Source of the DNA: Mycolicibacterium sp. CR10
GTDB lineage: Bacteria; Actinomycetota; Actinomycetes; Mycobacteriales; Mycobacteriaceae
Assembly: GCF_005222675.1 (NCBI RefSeq)
Contig: NZ_STGE01000068.1
Span: 186,001-250,000, forward strand
DNA length: 64,000 bases
Direction: 5' to 3'
Part shown: in pieces, positions 24,072 through 31,126 of the stretch
How positions within the stretch are numbered: the first letter of the stretch is position 1
Layout: the number at the start of each line of letters is the position of its first letter
The notes under the pieces: generated by a model
Seen by the model: only the letters and a program-made list of their open reading frames with translations
What the model was told of the DNA's origin: nothing
Databases searched by the model: none
Position numbers and translations under genes: made by a program

Positions 24072-25376
24072 GTGGACGCGGTACTCGGCCTGTCGGTCAC
24101 ACCGTCTGCCGTCGGCCTAGTCCTGGTGGAGGGGCAGGACGCGGACGGCGCAACCATGGACGGCGAAGGATTCGAGGTCCGCAGCCACGGGTCGTCGAGT
24201 GCACGTCACACGTCCGAGCAGGCAGCCGCTGCGGTGCTGCGCACCGAGGCGATCGCCGCCGAGCGTGGGCACCGCGTGCACTCCATCGGCGTGACCTGGA
24301 GTGACGACGCCGACACCGAGGCGTCGCTGCTGCTGAAATCCCTGAGCGATTCCGGCTTCGACAACATCGTCCCGATCCGCCTTTCGGAGGCCACTGACGC
24401 CCTCGCCCGCGGGATCGCCGAGGTCACGGGTTATGCGACCACCGCCGTCTGTGTCATCGAACCCGAACAACTCATCGCGCTGGTCGTCCAGACCGACGAG
24501 GGCGCCGTGCAGACCGCGGTCAATCACACCGTCGTGACCGAAGAGGACCTCGTCGGCTGGTTGAGCGCGGTGTTCACCAAGGCCGACTGGGAACCGGAGG
24601 CGCTGGTGCTGGTCGGCTCGGCCGAGGATCTGGACGGGCTGCTGCCCGTCCTCGAAGACGCCTTGTCGGTGCCGGTGTTCACCCCCGCGGAGGCGCAGCT
24701 GGCCCTGGCCCGCGGCGCGGCGCTGGCGTGCGCCCAGGGCGGCGAGTTCGCCTTCGGCGACGACGTCTCGGCCGACTCCGAGAGATCCCGGGGTGTCGGA
24801 CGCCGAGGCGGTCGCCTCGCGCAGGTCGGCCCGCGGGCCATGCTCGCCGCCGGGATCGTGACGTTCGTGGCGTCCGCCTCCGCAGCCATCGCCCTGCAGG
24901 CGGCCCCGGAGCGGTCCGCGCCGCAGACCCGTCCGGCGGCCGACACGTCGATCCAGACGCCTGCCGCGGTACGGGCGCCCGCACCCGCGGCGCCGCGGCC
25001 TGCCGCGCCGGTGCCGGACGTGGCACCGCCCGCGGCGGCAGAACAACCCGAGGCGTTCGTGCCCGAAGCGGCACCAGAGCTGGAAGCCGCACCGGTTGTG
25101 GACCCCGCGCTGCTGGCCCCCGAGATGCCCGCCTCACCACCGGCGCCCGATGCGCCGCCGCCGGCCGGCGCACTGCCACCGGCGCTGCCCGCTCCCGCGG
25201 TGGTGCCGCCGCCGGTGCCCGAGGACCGCCCCGGACTGTTGGACCGGATCCGTGATCGACTGTCGGGCATCGGCAACGACGAGCAACCGGCCGCGGTCCC
25301 CGCGCCGCCTCCGGTGCCGCCGGTGTTCCCGCCCCCGGTCCCGCCGGTGTTCGGCGCCCCCGCGCCGCCGCAGTAG
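24072..25376 (+). CDS. Mycobacterial membrane protein, DUF7159-like with Pro/Ala-rich tail
   Basis: A 434-residue protein. Residues 1-230 form an actin/ASKHA-like globular region (DAVLGLSVTPSAVGLVLVEG, later EALVLVGSAEDLDGLLPVLE), residues about 258-280 one transmembrane helix (AMLAAGIVTFVASASAAIAL), and residues 285-434 a long proline/alanine-rich, probably extracytoplasmic tail. This layout recurs in several mycobacterial proteins of unknown function; the domain name is from memory. AAGGAG (24058-24063) lies 8 bases before GTG 24072, which decides the start. Function unknown; a cell-envelope role is plausible. Confidence 0.72.
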   Translation: MDAVLGLSVTPSAVGLVLVEGQDADGATMDGEGFEVRSHGSSSARHTSEQAAAAVLRTEAIAAERGHRVHSIGVTWSDDADTEASLLLKSLSDSGFDNIVPIRLSEATDALARGIAEVTGYATTAVCVIEPEQLIALVVQTDEGAVQTAVNHTVVTEEDLVGWLSAVFTKADWEPEALVLVGSAEDLDGLLPVLEDALSVPVFTPAEAQLALARGAALACAQGGEFAFGDDVSADSERSRGVGRRGGRLAQVGPRAMLAAGIVTFVASASAAIALQAAPERSAPQTRPAADTSIQTPAAVRAPAPAAPRPAAPVPDVAPPAAAEQPEAFVPEAAPELEAAPVVDPALLAPEMPASPPAPDAPPPAGALPPALPAPAVVPPPVPEDRPGLLDRIRDRLSGIGNDEQPAAVPAPPPVPPVFPPPVPPVFGAPAPPQ

Positions 25377-25417
25377 CGGCTCACCAGGCGCTGCAGGCAC
25401 CCGACCGTTCCGGCGTT

Positions 25418-25423
25418 TACCCT
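25418..25423 (+). promoter_or_regulatory. -10 hexamer TACCCT, leaderless promoter
   Basis: TACCCT is followed by CGCTGGG and GTG 25431 (7-base gap). No separate ribosome-binding site is seen. Confidence 0.45.
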
Positions 25424-25430
25424 CGCTGGG

Positions 25431-26054
25431 GTGAGCCTGCCCGTTGCGCGACCCGGAATTCCGATCCTGCGCATCGCCCTGCGTATCGCGATCATCGCGG
25501 CGGTCGTGGCAGCGGTCGTCGTGGTCGCGATGACCTCGCAGCGCGGCGTGTGGTGGCGCCTCATCACGTTCACCTATCAGGCCAACCTGCTCGCGGCCGG
25601 GTACTACCTGTGGACGCTGGTGTCGCCGCGCGCCGACGCAAGGGTGGGTCTGCGCGGTGCGGTGGTGCTCTACGTCGTCCTCGCGGGCGTCGTCTGGAAC
25701 TTGTTCCTGACCGACCACAGCATGGGTTACACACCCGCCAACCTGCTGCTGCACGTGGTGGTGCCGGTGCTCGCCCTCGCCGACTGGCTGCTCGTCGGCC
25801 GGGGTTTGGCGAGGGTGTCGTGGTGGCAACCGTTCGCCTGGCTGGTATACCCGGCCGGCTACCTGGCACTGGCGTTGTTGGTGCTCAACAGGTTCGGCCG
25901 ACGCGCGCCCTACTATTTCCTCGATCCCGCTACCGTCGGGACGGCGGCGGTGGCGATGAACGTCGCGGGACTGGCCGGGTGCGTGCTCGCCGTCGGCTAC
26001 GCGTTGCTGGCAGCGCACCGTGCCGCCACCTCCGTGGGCGCGGACGCGTCGTGA
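25431..26054 (+). CDS. Pr6Pr-family integral membrane protein
   Basis: A 207-residue protein with about six transmembrane helices. It carries the family-like stretch FTYQANLLAAGYYLWTLV and later LFLTDHSMGYTPANLLLHVV, in which His and Asn lie inside helices 4 and 5. FAR-17a/AIG1 relatives in this superfamily include hydrolases of fatty-acid esters of hydroxy fatty acids, so a lipid role is possible, but nothing is proved here. GTG 25431 is chosen for its leaderless promoter spacing. It stands between the DUF7159-like gene and the L,D-transpeptidase gene, all on the plus strand. Confidence 0.72.
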   Translation: MSLPVARPGIPILRIALRIAIIAAVVAAVVVVAMTSQRGVWWRLITFTYQANLLAAGYYLWTLVSPRADARVGLRGAVVLYVVLAGVVWNLFLTDHSMGYTPANLLLHVVVPVLALADWLLVGRGLARVSWWQPFAWLVYPAGYLALALLVLNRFGRRAPYYFLDPATVGTAAVAMNVAGLAGCVLAVGYALLAAHRAATSVGADAS

Positions 26055-26154
26055 AACGTTCGGACATGCGCGTTCGATAAGGGACGAAGGCAACCCGAGA
26101 AATACGACGAATTCGCGCGATGGCGATTGTCCGTGCCGAACCGCGACGAAGAAC

Positions 26155-26160
26155 TAGGAT
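26155..26160 (+). promoter_or_regulatory. -10 hexamer TAGGAT, leaderless promoter of the L,D-transpeptidase
   Basis: TAGGAT, then GGCAAC, then GTG 26167. The six-base gap puts the transcript start on the GTG. Confidence 0.55.
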
Positions 26161-26166
26161 GGCAAC

Positions 26167-26979
26167 GTGCTCAGCGCCCCTCTGCAGCGAACTCGACCCT
26201 GGCGCAGGGTGACGCGTCGACTTGTCGGCATGACCGGCACTGCCGTCGTGGTCGCCGGCCTGTCGATGGCAGGACCGATCGCGCCCGGCTTCGCCGAGTC
26301 GGCGTCTCCGGCAACGGTCGCGAGCGTGTCACCCGCGGCCGGCGAAACCGTCGGTGTCGCCCATCCCGTGACCGTGACCTTCACCGGCACCGTCGACAAC
26401 CGGGCTGCCGCGGAGCGGTCCATCGCCATCGCGCCCGGAGGCACCCCCGACCCGGCGTCGATGCCCGGGAAGGGCTCGTTCACCTGGCTCGACGATCGGA
26501 CCGTGGAATGGACGCCGGCGGAGTTCTTCCCGGCGCACTCACCGATCAGCGTCTCGGTCGGCGGATTCCGGACCGGCTTCGAGACCGGATCGTCGGTGGT
26601 CAGCGTCGCCGACCTCGGCGACTACACGTTCACCGTCAGCATCGACGGGGTCGTGGCCCGACAGATGCCGGCCTCGATGGGCAAGTCCAAATTCCCGACG
26701 CCGATCGGGCAGTTCACGGCGCTCGGCAAGGAGCGCAACGTCACCTTCGACTCGCGCACCATCGGGATTCCACTCGACGATCCCGAGGGCTACCTCATCA
26801 AGGGGGAGTACGGCGTCCGTGTGACGTGGGGCGGGGTCTACGTGCACTCGGCACCGTGGTCGGTGGGCTCCCAGGGCTATGCCAACGTCAGCCACGGCTG
26901 CATCAACCTCAGCCCCGACAACGCCGCCTGGTACTTCGACACCGTCAGCGTCGGCGACCCGATCATCGTCCAGGCCTAG
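26167..26979 (+). CDS. L,D-transpeptidase with one Ig-like domain
   Basis: A 270-residue exported peptidoglycan cross-linking enzyme. An N-terminal basic region and hydrophobic segment (VVVAGLSMAGPIAPGFA) form a signal, residues about 45-135 a bacterial Ig-like domain, and residues 150-270 the YkuD catalytic domain. The catalytic signature is VHSAPWSVG...SHGCINLSPDNA with the nucleophile Cys in SHGC and His upstream. It makes 3-3 (meso-Dap to meso-Dap) links and is the target class of carbapenems. Length and the single Ig domain resemble the short mycobacterial Ldt proteins (LdtMt1 or LdtMt3); I cannot say which. Confidence 0.9.
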   Translation: MLSAPLQRTRPWRRVTRRLVGMTGTAVVVAGLSMAGPIAPGFAESASPATVASVSPAAGETVGVAHPVTVTFTGTVDNRAAAERSIAIAPGGTPDPASMPGKGSFTWLDDRTVEWTPAEFFPAHSPISVSVGGFRTGFETGSSVVSVADLGDYTFTVSIDGVVARQMPASMGKSKFPTPIGQFTALGKERNVTFDSRTIGIPLDDPEGYLIKGEYGVRVTWGGVYVHSAPWSVGSQGYANVSHGCINLSPDNAAWYFDTVSVGDPIIVQA

Positions 26980-26995
26980 CTGGCTTTAGGCCGAG

Positions 26996-27418
26996 TCAGC
27001 AGTTCGCCTGGATCTTGAACTTCGCGGTGACTTCCTTCATCGGGTCGTCGGTGAAGTTGCCGTTCGCCGAGCCGGTGATCGTGTAGGTGCCACCGACTCC
27101 CGTCACCTCGGCATCACCGATGTTGTCGGCCCAGTAGGTGCCCGTGAAACCACCGAATCCGCGAAACAGTACGGACTTCGGGGTGACAGAGCCGCCTGTC
27201 TCCAGCACGGCGGTGAAGCCGTTGTCCTGCTCCGGTGTCTCGATGTACCAGGACCAGCCCGACTGATGGCAGCGCACCGGGTGCGCTCCGGCCACCTCGT
27301 TGCCGTCGATGCTGACCGTGGCGGTGGTTCCACCGAGCGCCGGTTCCGGTGCCGAGCAGCCGGCGAGGACGACGGCGCTGCCGATGGCCGCAGCCACCAC
27401 GAAGTGTCGGGTCTCCAT
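26996..27418 (-). CDS. Lipoprotein of the LpqH (19-kDa antigen) family
   Basis: A 140-residue lipoprotein. The signal METRHFVVAAAIGSAVVLAGC ends in a lipobox with Cys21, where the lipid anchor is added. The mature domain shows VSIDGNEVAGAHPVRCHQSG, GWSWYIETPEQDN and VGGTYTITGSANGNF, the pattern of Myco_19_kDa proteins, which present as TLR2-active antigens. The conserved Cys pair (VRC and the C-terminal NC) probably forms a disulfide. TAGAGT precedes the ATG by 8 bases, so the mRNA may be leaderless. Function in the envelope unknown. Confidence 0.85.
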   Translation of the reverse strand: METRHFVVAAAIGSAVVLAGCSAPEPALGGTTATVSIDGNEVAGAHPVRCHQSGWSWYIETPEQDNGFTAVLETGGSVTPKSVLFRGFGGFTGTYWADNIGDAEVTGVGGTYTITGSANGNFTDDPMKEVTAKFKIQANC

Positions 27419-27429
27419 GGCGCCCGACT

Positions 27430-27855
27430 CTATGCGCTGTGGCGCTCCTGTCCGGCCGGAATGCCCGTGTATTCCGGATTGGGTGGTACCGAGAGCGCGA
27501 TCCCGATGCGGTTGGTGGCACCGATGAACGCCGCTATCGAGATGCCCTCCAGAATCTCGTGATCGTTGAGGCCGAGCTCACGCAACCGCGCGAAGTCGTT
27601 GTCCCGGAGGGATTGCGGATCGTTGTTGACCGCCACCGCCAGATCGGCCAGAGCGCGTTCCCGAGGCGTCAGCTCGGCCACCTGATGGTGGTCGATGGCG
27701 ACGCGCTGGCCGAACGACCAGTCACCGGCGACCTGGCCGAGCTTGTTGGCATGGTTGGTGTGGCAGTAGGCGCAGCGGTTCTCGGGCACGGCCAGTCGCG
27801 AGATCGCCGTCGGCGTCAGCAGCCCGGTCACGGGGGCATCAGTGGTTGCGGTCAT
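27430..27855 (-). CDS. AhpD-like protein with a short N-terminus
   Basis: A 141-residue helical protein. ENRCAYCHTNHANKLG holds the CxxC-x3-H of AhpD-like peroxidase-related enzymes and LGLNDHEILEGISIAAFIGA plus ATNRIGIAL match their last helices. Members usually have 30-50 more residues before the CxxC, including a helix with an active-site Glu; here only about 28 residues precede it, so the gene may be 5'-truncated or be a minimal form. ATG 27855 is the best start. It lies 11 bases from the LpqH-like gene and may share its transcript. Confidence 0.65.
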   Translation of the reverse strand: MTATTDAPVTGLLTPTAISRLAVPENRCAYCHTNHANKLGQVAGDWSFGQRVAIDHHQVAELTPRERALADLAVAVNNDPQSLRDNDFARLRELGLNDHEILEGISIAAFIGATNRIGIALSVPPNPEYTGIPAGQERHSA

Positions 27856-27927
27856 GGGACCGACCATCCCGCGTCGGGAACCCGGCCACAACAGTTCCAC
27901 ACGGGCAGAGGAGAACCCTTGCCGCGG

Positions 27928-28713
27928 TCAGCGCAACGCTGCCGCGGTGGCGTCGTCGGCGGGCAGGAACGCCTCGATGCTCAGCTCGGCGGCCGTGAGA
28001 TCGAGCGCGGTGCCAAATGTCGTCACCATGCTCAGGAACCTCAACGCCCGCCCGTCGGTGGTCACCAGCTCGAGCGGGACCGCCACCGCGCCCAGGTCGT
28101 GGGACTCGTCGAATCCGCCTGGGTACGAATCGATCTCGGCAAGCAGCTCAGCGAGTGCATCGGAGTCACTGATCGCCGACTCCCGCCGCAGTCGCTCGAT
28201 GAGGTGGCTGCGCCACTGCGCGAGGTTGCCGATCCTCGGCGCCAGGCCGTCGGGGTGCAAAGCGATGCGCAAGGCGTTGGGTCGCTCCAGCAGGTGCGGT
28301 GCGACACCGTCGAGCAGTACCGACGCACCGGTGTTGGCCTGCACGATCCACCAGCCTCTGTCCACCACGACGCACGGATACGGATTGAAGGCATCCAACA
28401 CCCGCGCCACCCCCGCACGAACCGCGGCCATGTCCGGCGCGTCGAGCGGCCGTTCCGCGTACACCGGTGCCAAACCCGCCGCAACGAGAAGCCGATTCTG
28501 TTCGCGCTGAGGCACTTCGAGCACCGAAGCCAGCCGCAGCACCATCGCACGGCTGGGTGCCGACCGTCCGGTCTCGATGAAGCTGACGTGCCGCGCGGAA
28601 ACCTCGGCCTCGAGGGCGAGATCGAGTTGACTGAGCCGCCGCCGAAGCCGCCAGCGCCGCAGCATCGTGCCGAAGCTCCCTGTCGTGCCCGCCCATGGGT
28701 CCACAATCGTCAT
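27928..28713 (-). CDS. XRE-family regulator with MmyB-like ligand domain
   Basis: A 261-residue transcription factor. Residues 15-75 are an XRE helix-turn-helix (LRRWRLRRRLSQLDLALEAE, then VSARHVSFIETGRSAPSRAM). Residues 95-260 match the MmyB-type domain, with NPYPCVVVDRGWWIVQANTG and DLGAVAVPLELVTTDGRALR, thought to bind fatty acids or related ligands. A longer frame exists; ATG 28713 is taken. It diverges from a small membrane-protein gene, and a perfect palindrome lies in the 85-base gap, a likely operator for this regulator. Targets beyond that gene are unknown. Confidence 0.82.
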   Translation of the reverse strand: MTIVDPWAGTTGSFGTMLRRWRLRRRLSQLDLALEAEVSARHVSFIETGRSAPSRAMVLRLASVLEVPQREQNRLLVAAGLAPVYAERPLDAPDMAAVRAGVARVLDAFNPYPCVVVDRGWWIVQANTGASVLLDGVAPHLLERPNALRIALHPDGLAPRIGNLAQWRSHLIERLRRESAISDSDALAELLAEIDSYPGGFDESHDLGAVAVPLELVTTDGRALRFLSMVTTFGTALDLTAAELSIEAFLPADDATAAALR

Positions 28714-28749
28714 CCGCCCAGTGTGGCTCCGAACTGGGCGTGCAGCCAC

Positions 28750-28762
28750 TACCTGTCAGGTA
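28750..28762. promoter_or_regulatory. Palindrome TACCTGTCAGGTA, probable operator
   Basis: A perfect 6-1-6 palindrome between the XRE regulator (start 28713, minus) and the membrane gene (start 28799, plus). A further half-site-like TTACCT lies at 28773-28778. Confidence 0.6.
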
Positions 28763-28798
28763 ATTGCGACGCTTACCTCTGCGCAGCACTGTGGAGAC

Positions 28799-29176
28799 AT
28801 GACCAGAACGTTCGAGGGGCCGGGTATCTCCGAAACTGGACGCTGCGACGAACTCCGTATCCCGCGGTGGTTGCGCTTCGTGCTGATCTGCGACCGGGCG
28901 GGCTCGTCGTGGTACATCGGCGTCGGCTTCTTCTTCGCCCCTGCGCTCGTGATCCTGTCGCCGTGGCCACCGCTCACCGTGGCGGCGTGGGTGGCGATCG
29001 GCGCGGCCGGCCTGTGGCTCGGCCTACTGGGGATCGCGATGGCCACCGGCCTGGCGATGGTGCTGAAGTCGAATGTCGAGATCCCCGAGCACTACTGGCG
29101 CTCGATCCTGGACTACCCGGACGTCAGTGCTGCACCGGGCAGGACTGCCCGGTGTAGTCGACCTGCCAGTGCTTGA
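28799..29176 (+). CDS. Small membrane protein, two transmembrane helices
   Basis: A 125-residue protein. After a polar N-terminus, GFFFAPALVILSPWPPLTVA and AWVAIGAAGLWLGLLGIAMA form two membrane segments; the tail is short and polar. No family is recognised. ATG 28799 is taken because it directly follows the operator-like palindrome region and TGGAG; longer frames would overlap the regulator. It is the only gene on the plus strand beside the XRE/MmyB regulator and is the likely target. Its last 53 bases lie antisense to the 3' end of CYP125, an unusually long overlap. Confidence 0.6.
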   Translation: MTRTFEGPGISETGRCDELRIPRWLRFVLICDRAGSSWYIGVGFFFAPALVILSPWPPLTVAAWVAIGAAGLWLGLLGIAMATGLAMVLKSNVEIPEHYWRSILDYPDVSAAPGRTARCSRPASA

Positions 29177-30377
29177 TGCCGTTGAGCCAGCCCGACCGCA
29201 GGCGTTCGGGTGTACCGACCGCGGTCAGATCGGGCATGTGATCGGCAATGGCGTTGAACATCAGCTCGATGGTCATCCTGGCCAGGTTCGCGCCGACACA
29301 GTAGTGGGCGCCGGTACCGCCGAACCCGACGTGCGGGTTGGGATCGCGCAGGATGTTGAACGAGAACGGATCGTCGAAGACGTCCTCATCGAAGTTCGCC
29401 GACCGGTAGGACATGACGACGCGCTGGCCCTTCTTGATGGGCACGCCTGAGAGCTCGTAGTCCTGTAGCGCGGTGCGCTGGAACGAGGTGACCGGCGTCG
29501 CCCACCGCACGATCTCGTCGACCGCGGTGAACGGACGATCCCTCTTGTACAGCTCCCACTGGTCGGGATTGTCGGCGAAAGCGATCATGCCGTGGGTGAT
29601 CGAGTTGCGGGTTGTCTCGTTTCCGGCGACCGCCAGCAGCACCATGAAGAACCCGAACTCGTCATCGGAGAGCTTGTGTCCGTCGACGTCGGCCTCGATC
29701 AGCTTGGTCACGATGTCCTCGCCGGGCTCCTTCGCCCGGATGGCGGCCAGCTGCATGGCGTACATGATCAGTTCCATCGCCGAATTGCGTCCGTCGTTGT
29801 GGGCGAACTCCGGGTCATCGTCCGCGACCATCTGGTTGGACCAGTCGAAGATCTTCTTGCGGTCCTCCAACGGAATGCCGATCAGCCCGGCGATGGCCTG
29901 CAGCGGCAGTTCGCACGACACCTGTTCGACGAAATCGCCTGAGCCCCCCGCCGCGGCGGTCTTGGCGATGTTCTGCGCCCGCTCGTTGAGGTCCTCCCGC
30001 AGGCGTTCCACCGCGCGCGGGGTGAAGCCGCGGGAAATGATCTTGCGCAGGTGCGTGTGGTGCGGTGCGTCCATGTTCAGCAGGACGAACTTGCCGGTCT
30101 CGATCTGCTCGCCGGTGGAACCCGCCGGATACCGGGGAAGGGCGGTCTTCTCCAGGCTGGAGAAGACGTCGCTGCGCTTGGAGATCTCCTTGACATCCTT
30201 GTGCTTGGTCACCACCCAGTAGCCGCCGTCGTCAAAACCCCCGATCCCGTCGGGCTGCTCGTTCCACCAGATCGGCGCGCTACGACGCAACTCCGCCAGC
30301 TCTTCGATCGGCAGACGCTCGCAATTGAGATCGGGATCGGTGAAGTCGAATCCGGGTGGGAGGGTGGGAGTCGGCAT
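29124..30377 (-). CDS. cyp125: CYP125-type steroid C26/27 monooxygenase
   Basis: A 417-residue P450 that follows M. tuberculosis CYP125 nearly throughout: LPPGFDFTDPDLNCERLPIE, APHHTHLRKIISRGFTPRAV, DFVEQVSCELPLQAIAGLIG, the I-helix VAGNETTRNSIT, EIVRWATPV as the ExxR region, and the haem loop FGGTGAHYCVGANLAR; it ends SGWLNGIKHWQVDYTG. CYP125 oxidises the terminal side-chain carbon of cholesterol or cholestenone. No KstR motif was found in front of it. It is monocistronic here and far from a cholesterol gene cluster, so it may be a paralogue of the canonical enzyme. Confidence 0.88.
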   Translation of the reverse strand: MPTPTLPPGFDFTDPDLNCERLPIEELAELRRSAPIWWNEQPDGIGGFDDGGYWVVTKHKDVKEISKRSDVFSSLEKTALPRYPAGSTGEQIETGKFVLLNMDAPHHTHLRKIISRGFTPRAVERLREDLNERAQNIAKTAAAGGSGDFVEQVSCELPLQAIAGLIGIPLEDRKKIFDWSNQMVADDDPEFAHNDGRNSAMELIMYAMQLAAIRAKEPGEDIVTKLIEADVDGHKLSDDEFGFFMVLLAVAGNETTRNSITHGMIAFADNPDQWELYKRDRPFTAVDEIVRWATPVTSFQRTALQDYELSGVPIKKGQRVVMSYRSANFDEDVFDDPFSFNILRDPNPHVGFGGTGAHYCVGANLARMTIELMFNAIADHMPDLTAVGTPERLRSGWLNGIKHWQVDYTGQSCPVQH

Positions 30378-30577
30378 GCGTTGGCTCCTAAATAACCGTC
30401 AAAATGGCTGTACCGCATTGCTACACCACACAGGGGCGTCGGCGAGACAAGTTGGGCGAAGTGTCTTCCAGGTGGCCCCGCCGACTGGACGCGAGCCGCC
30501 AACGGTGTAACGCTTTAACGACCAGAGCAGATGCATCCAGTGACAAGTCGCACCCGCGAAACCCGGAGGGGGCATCG

Positions 30578-31126
30578 GTGAAGTTCGGATTCGACGCGAA
30601 GACCGTTTCCATGGTGGGCGCAGCAGCGTTCGCGACGCTCGTTGTGACCGCGGCACCCGCCGGCGCTGATCCGGCCCCGCCGCCTGTCCCCGCACCATTG
30701 CCCGCCCCCGCGGCACTGGCAGCCCCCGCGCCACTGGCAGCTGAGGTTCCCGCGCCTGCGGCCGAGGTTCCCGCGCCCGCGGCCGCAACCGATCCCGCCG
30801 GTCCGCCCGCCGAGGGCGTTCCGCATCTGCTGAGCCTGGAGAATCTCCCGCCCGGCACCAGCGAGGCGCCCGTCGCCCCGAGCCAGCCGCGACTGACCTA
30901 CCTGAAGGATCTCTGGCACGCGATGCAGACGCAGGAGGTCAGCGGCAGCGATGCGCTGCTGCTGCTGACGCAGCGGCCGATGACCGCCAACGCCACGCCG
31001 CCGGCCGGGATGCCCGCGAGCCCGCAGGCACCCTTGCCCGCAGCACCGCCGTCGGGTGCAGACCCGCTGGCGGCGCCGCTGCCCGCCCCGGAGGCGCCGG
31101 CGGTAGCGCCGCCCCTCGCTCCCTAG
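30578..31126 (+). CDS. Secreted Pro/Ala-rich protein
   Basis: A 182-residue exported protein. KFGFDAKTVSMVGAAAFATL followed by VVTAAPAGADP is a Sec signal with a likely cut after AGA. Residues 30-75 are a PAP/APA low-complexity stretch, residues 80-140 a short ordered region (HLLSLENLPPGTSEAP, then LTYLKDLWHAMQTQEVSGSD), and the end is again Pro/Ala-rich. The composition resembles mycobacterial cell-wall proteins such as Apa, but no homology is claimed. GGAGGG before GTG 30578 fixes the start. It ends four bases inside the opposing oxidoreductase gene. Confidence 0.72.
   Translation: MKFGFDAKTVSMVGAAAFATLVVTAAPAGADPAPPPVPAPLPAPAALAAPAPLAAEVPAPAAEVPAPAAATDPAGPPAEGVPHLLSLENLPPGTSEAPVAPSQPRLTYLKDLWHAMQTQEVSGSDALLLLTQRPMTANATPPAGMPASPQAPLPAAPPSGADPLAAPLPAPEAPAVAPPLAP

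Noticed and set aside
30378..30577. KstR site upstream of CYP125
   Set aside because: The region has AACCGT but no AAC-N2-GTT core in the right form.
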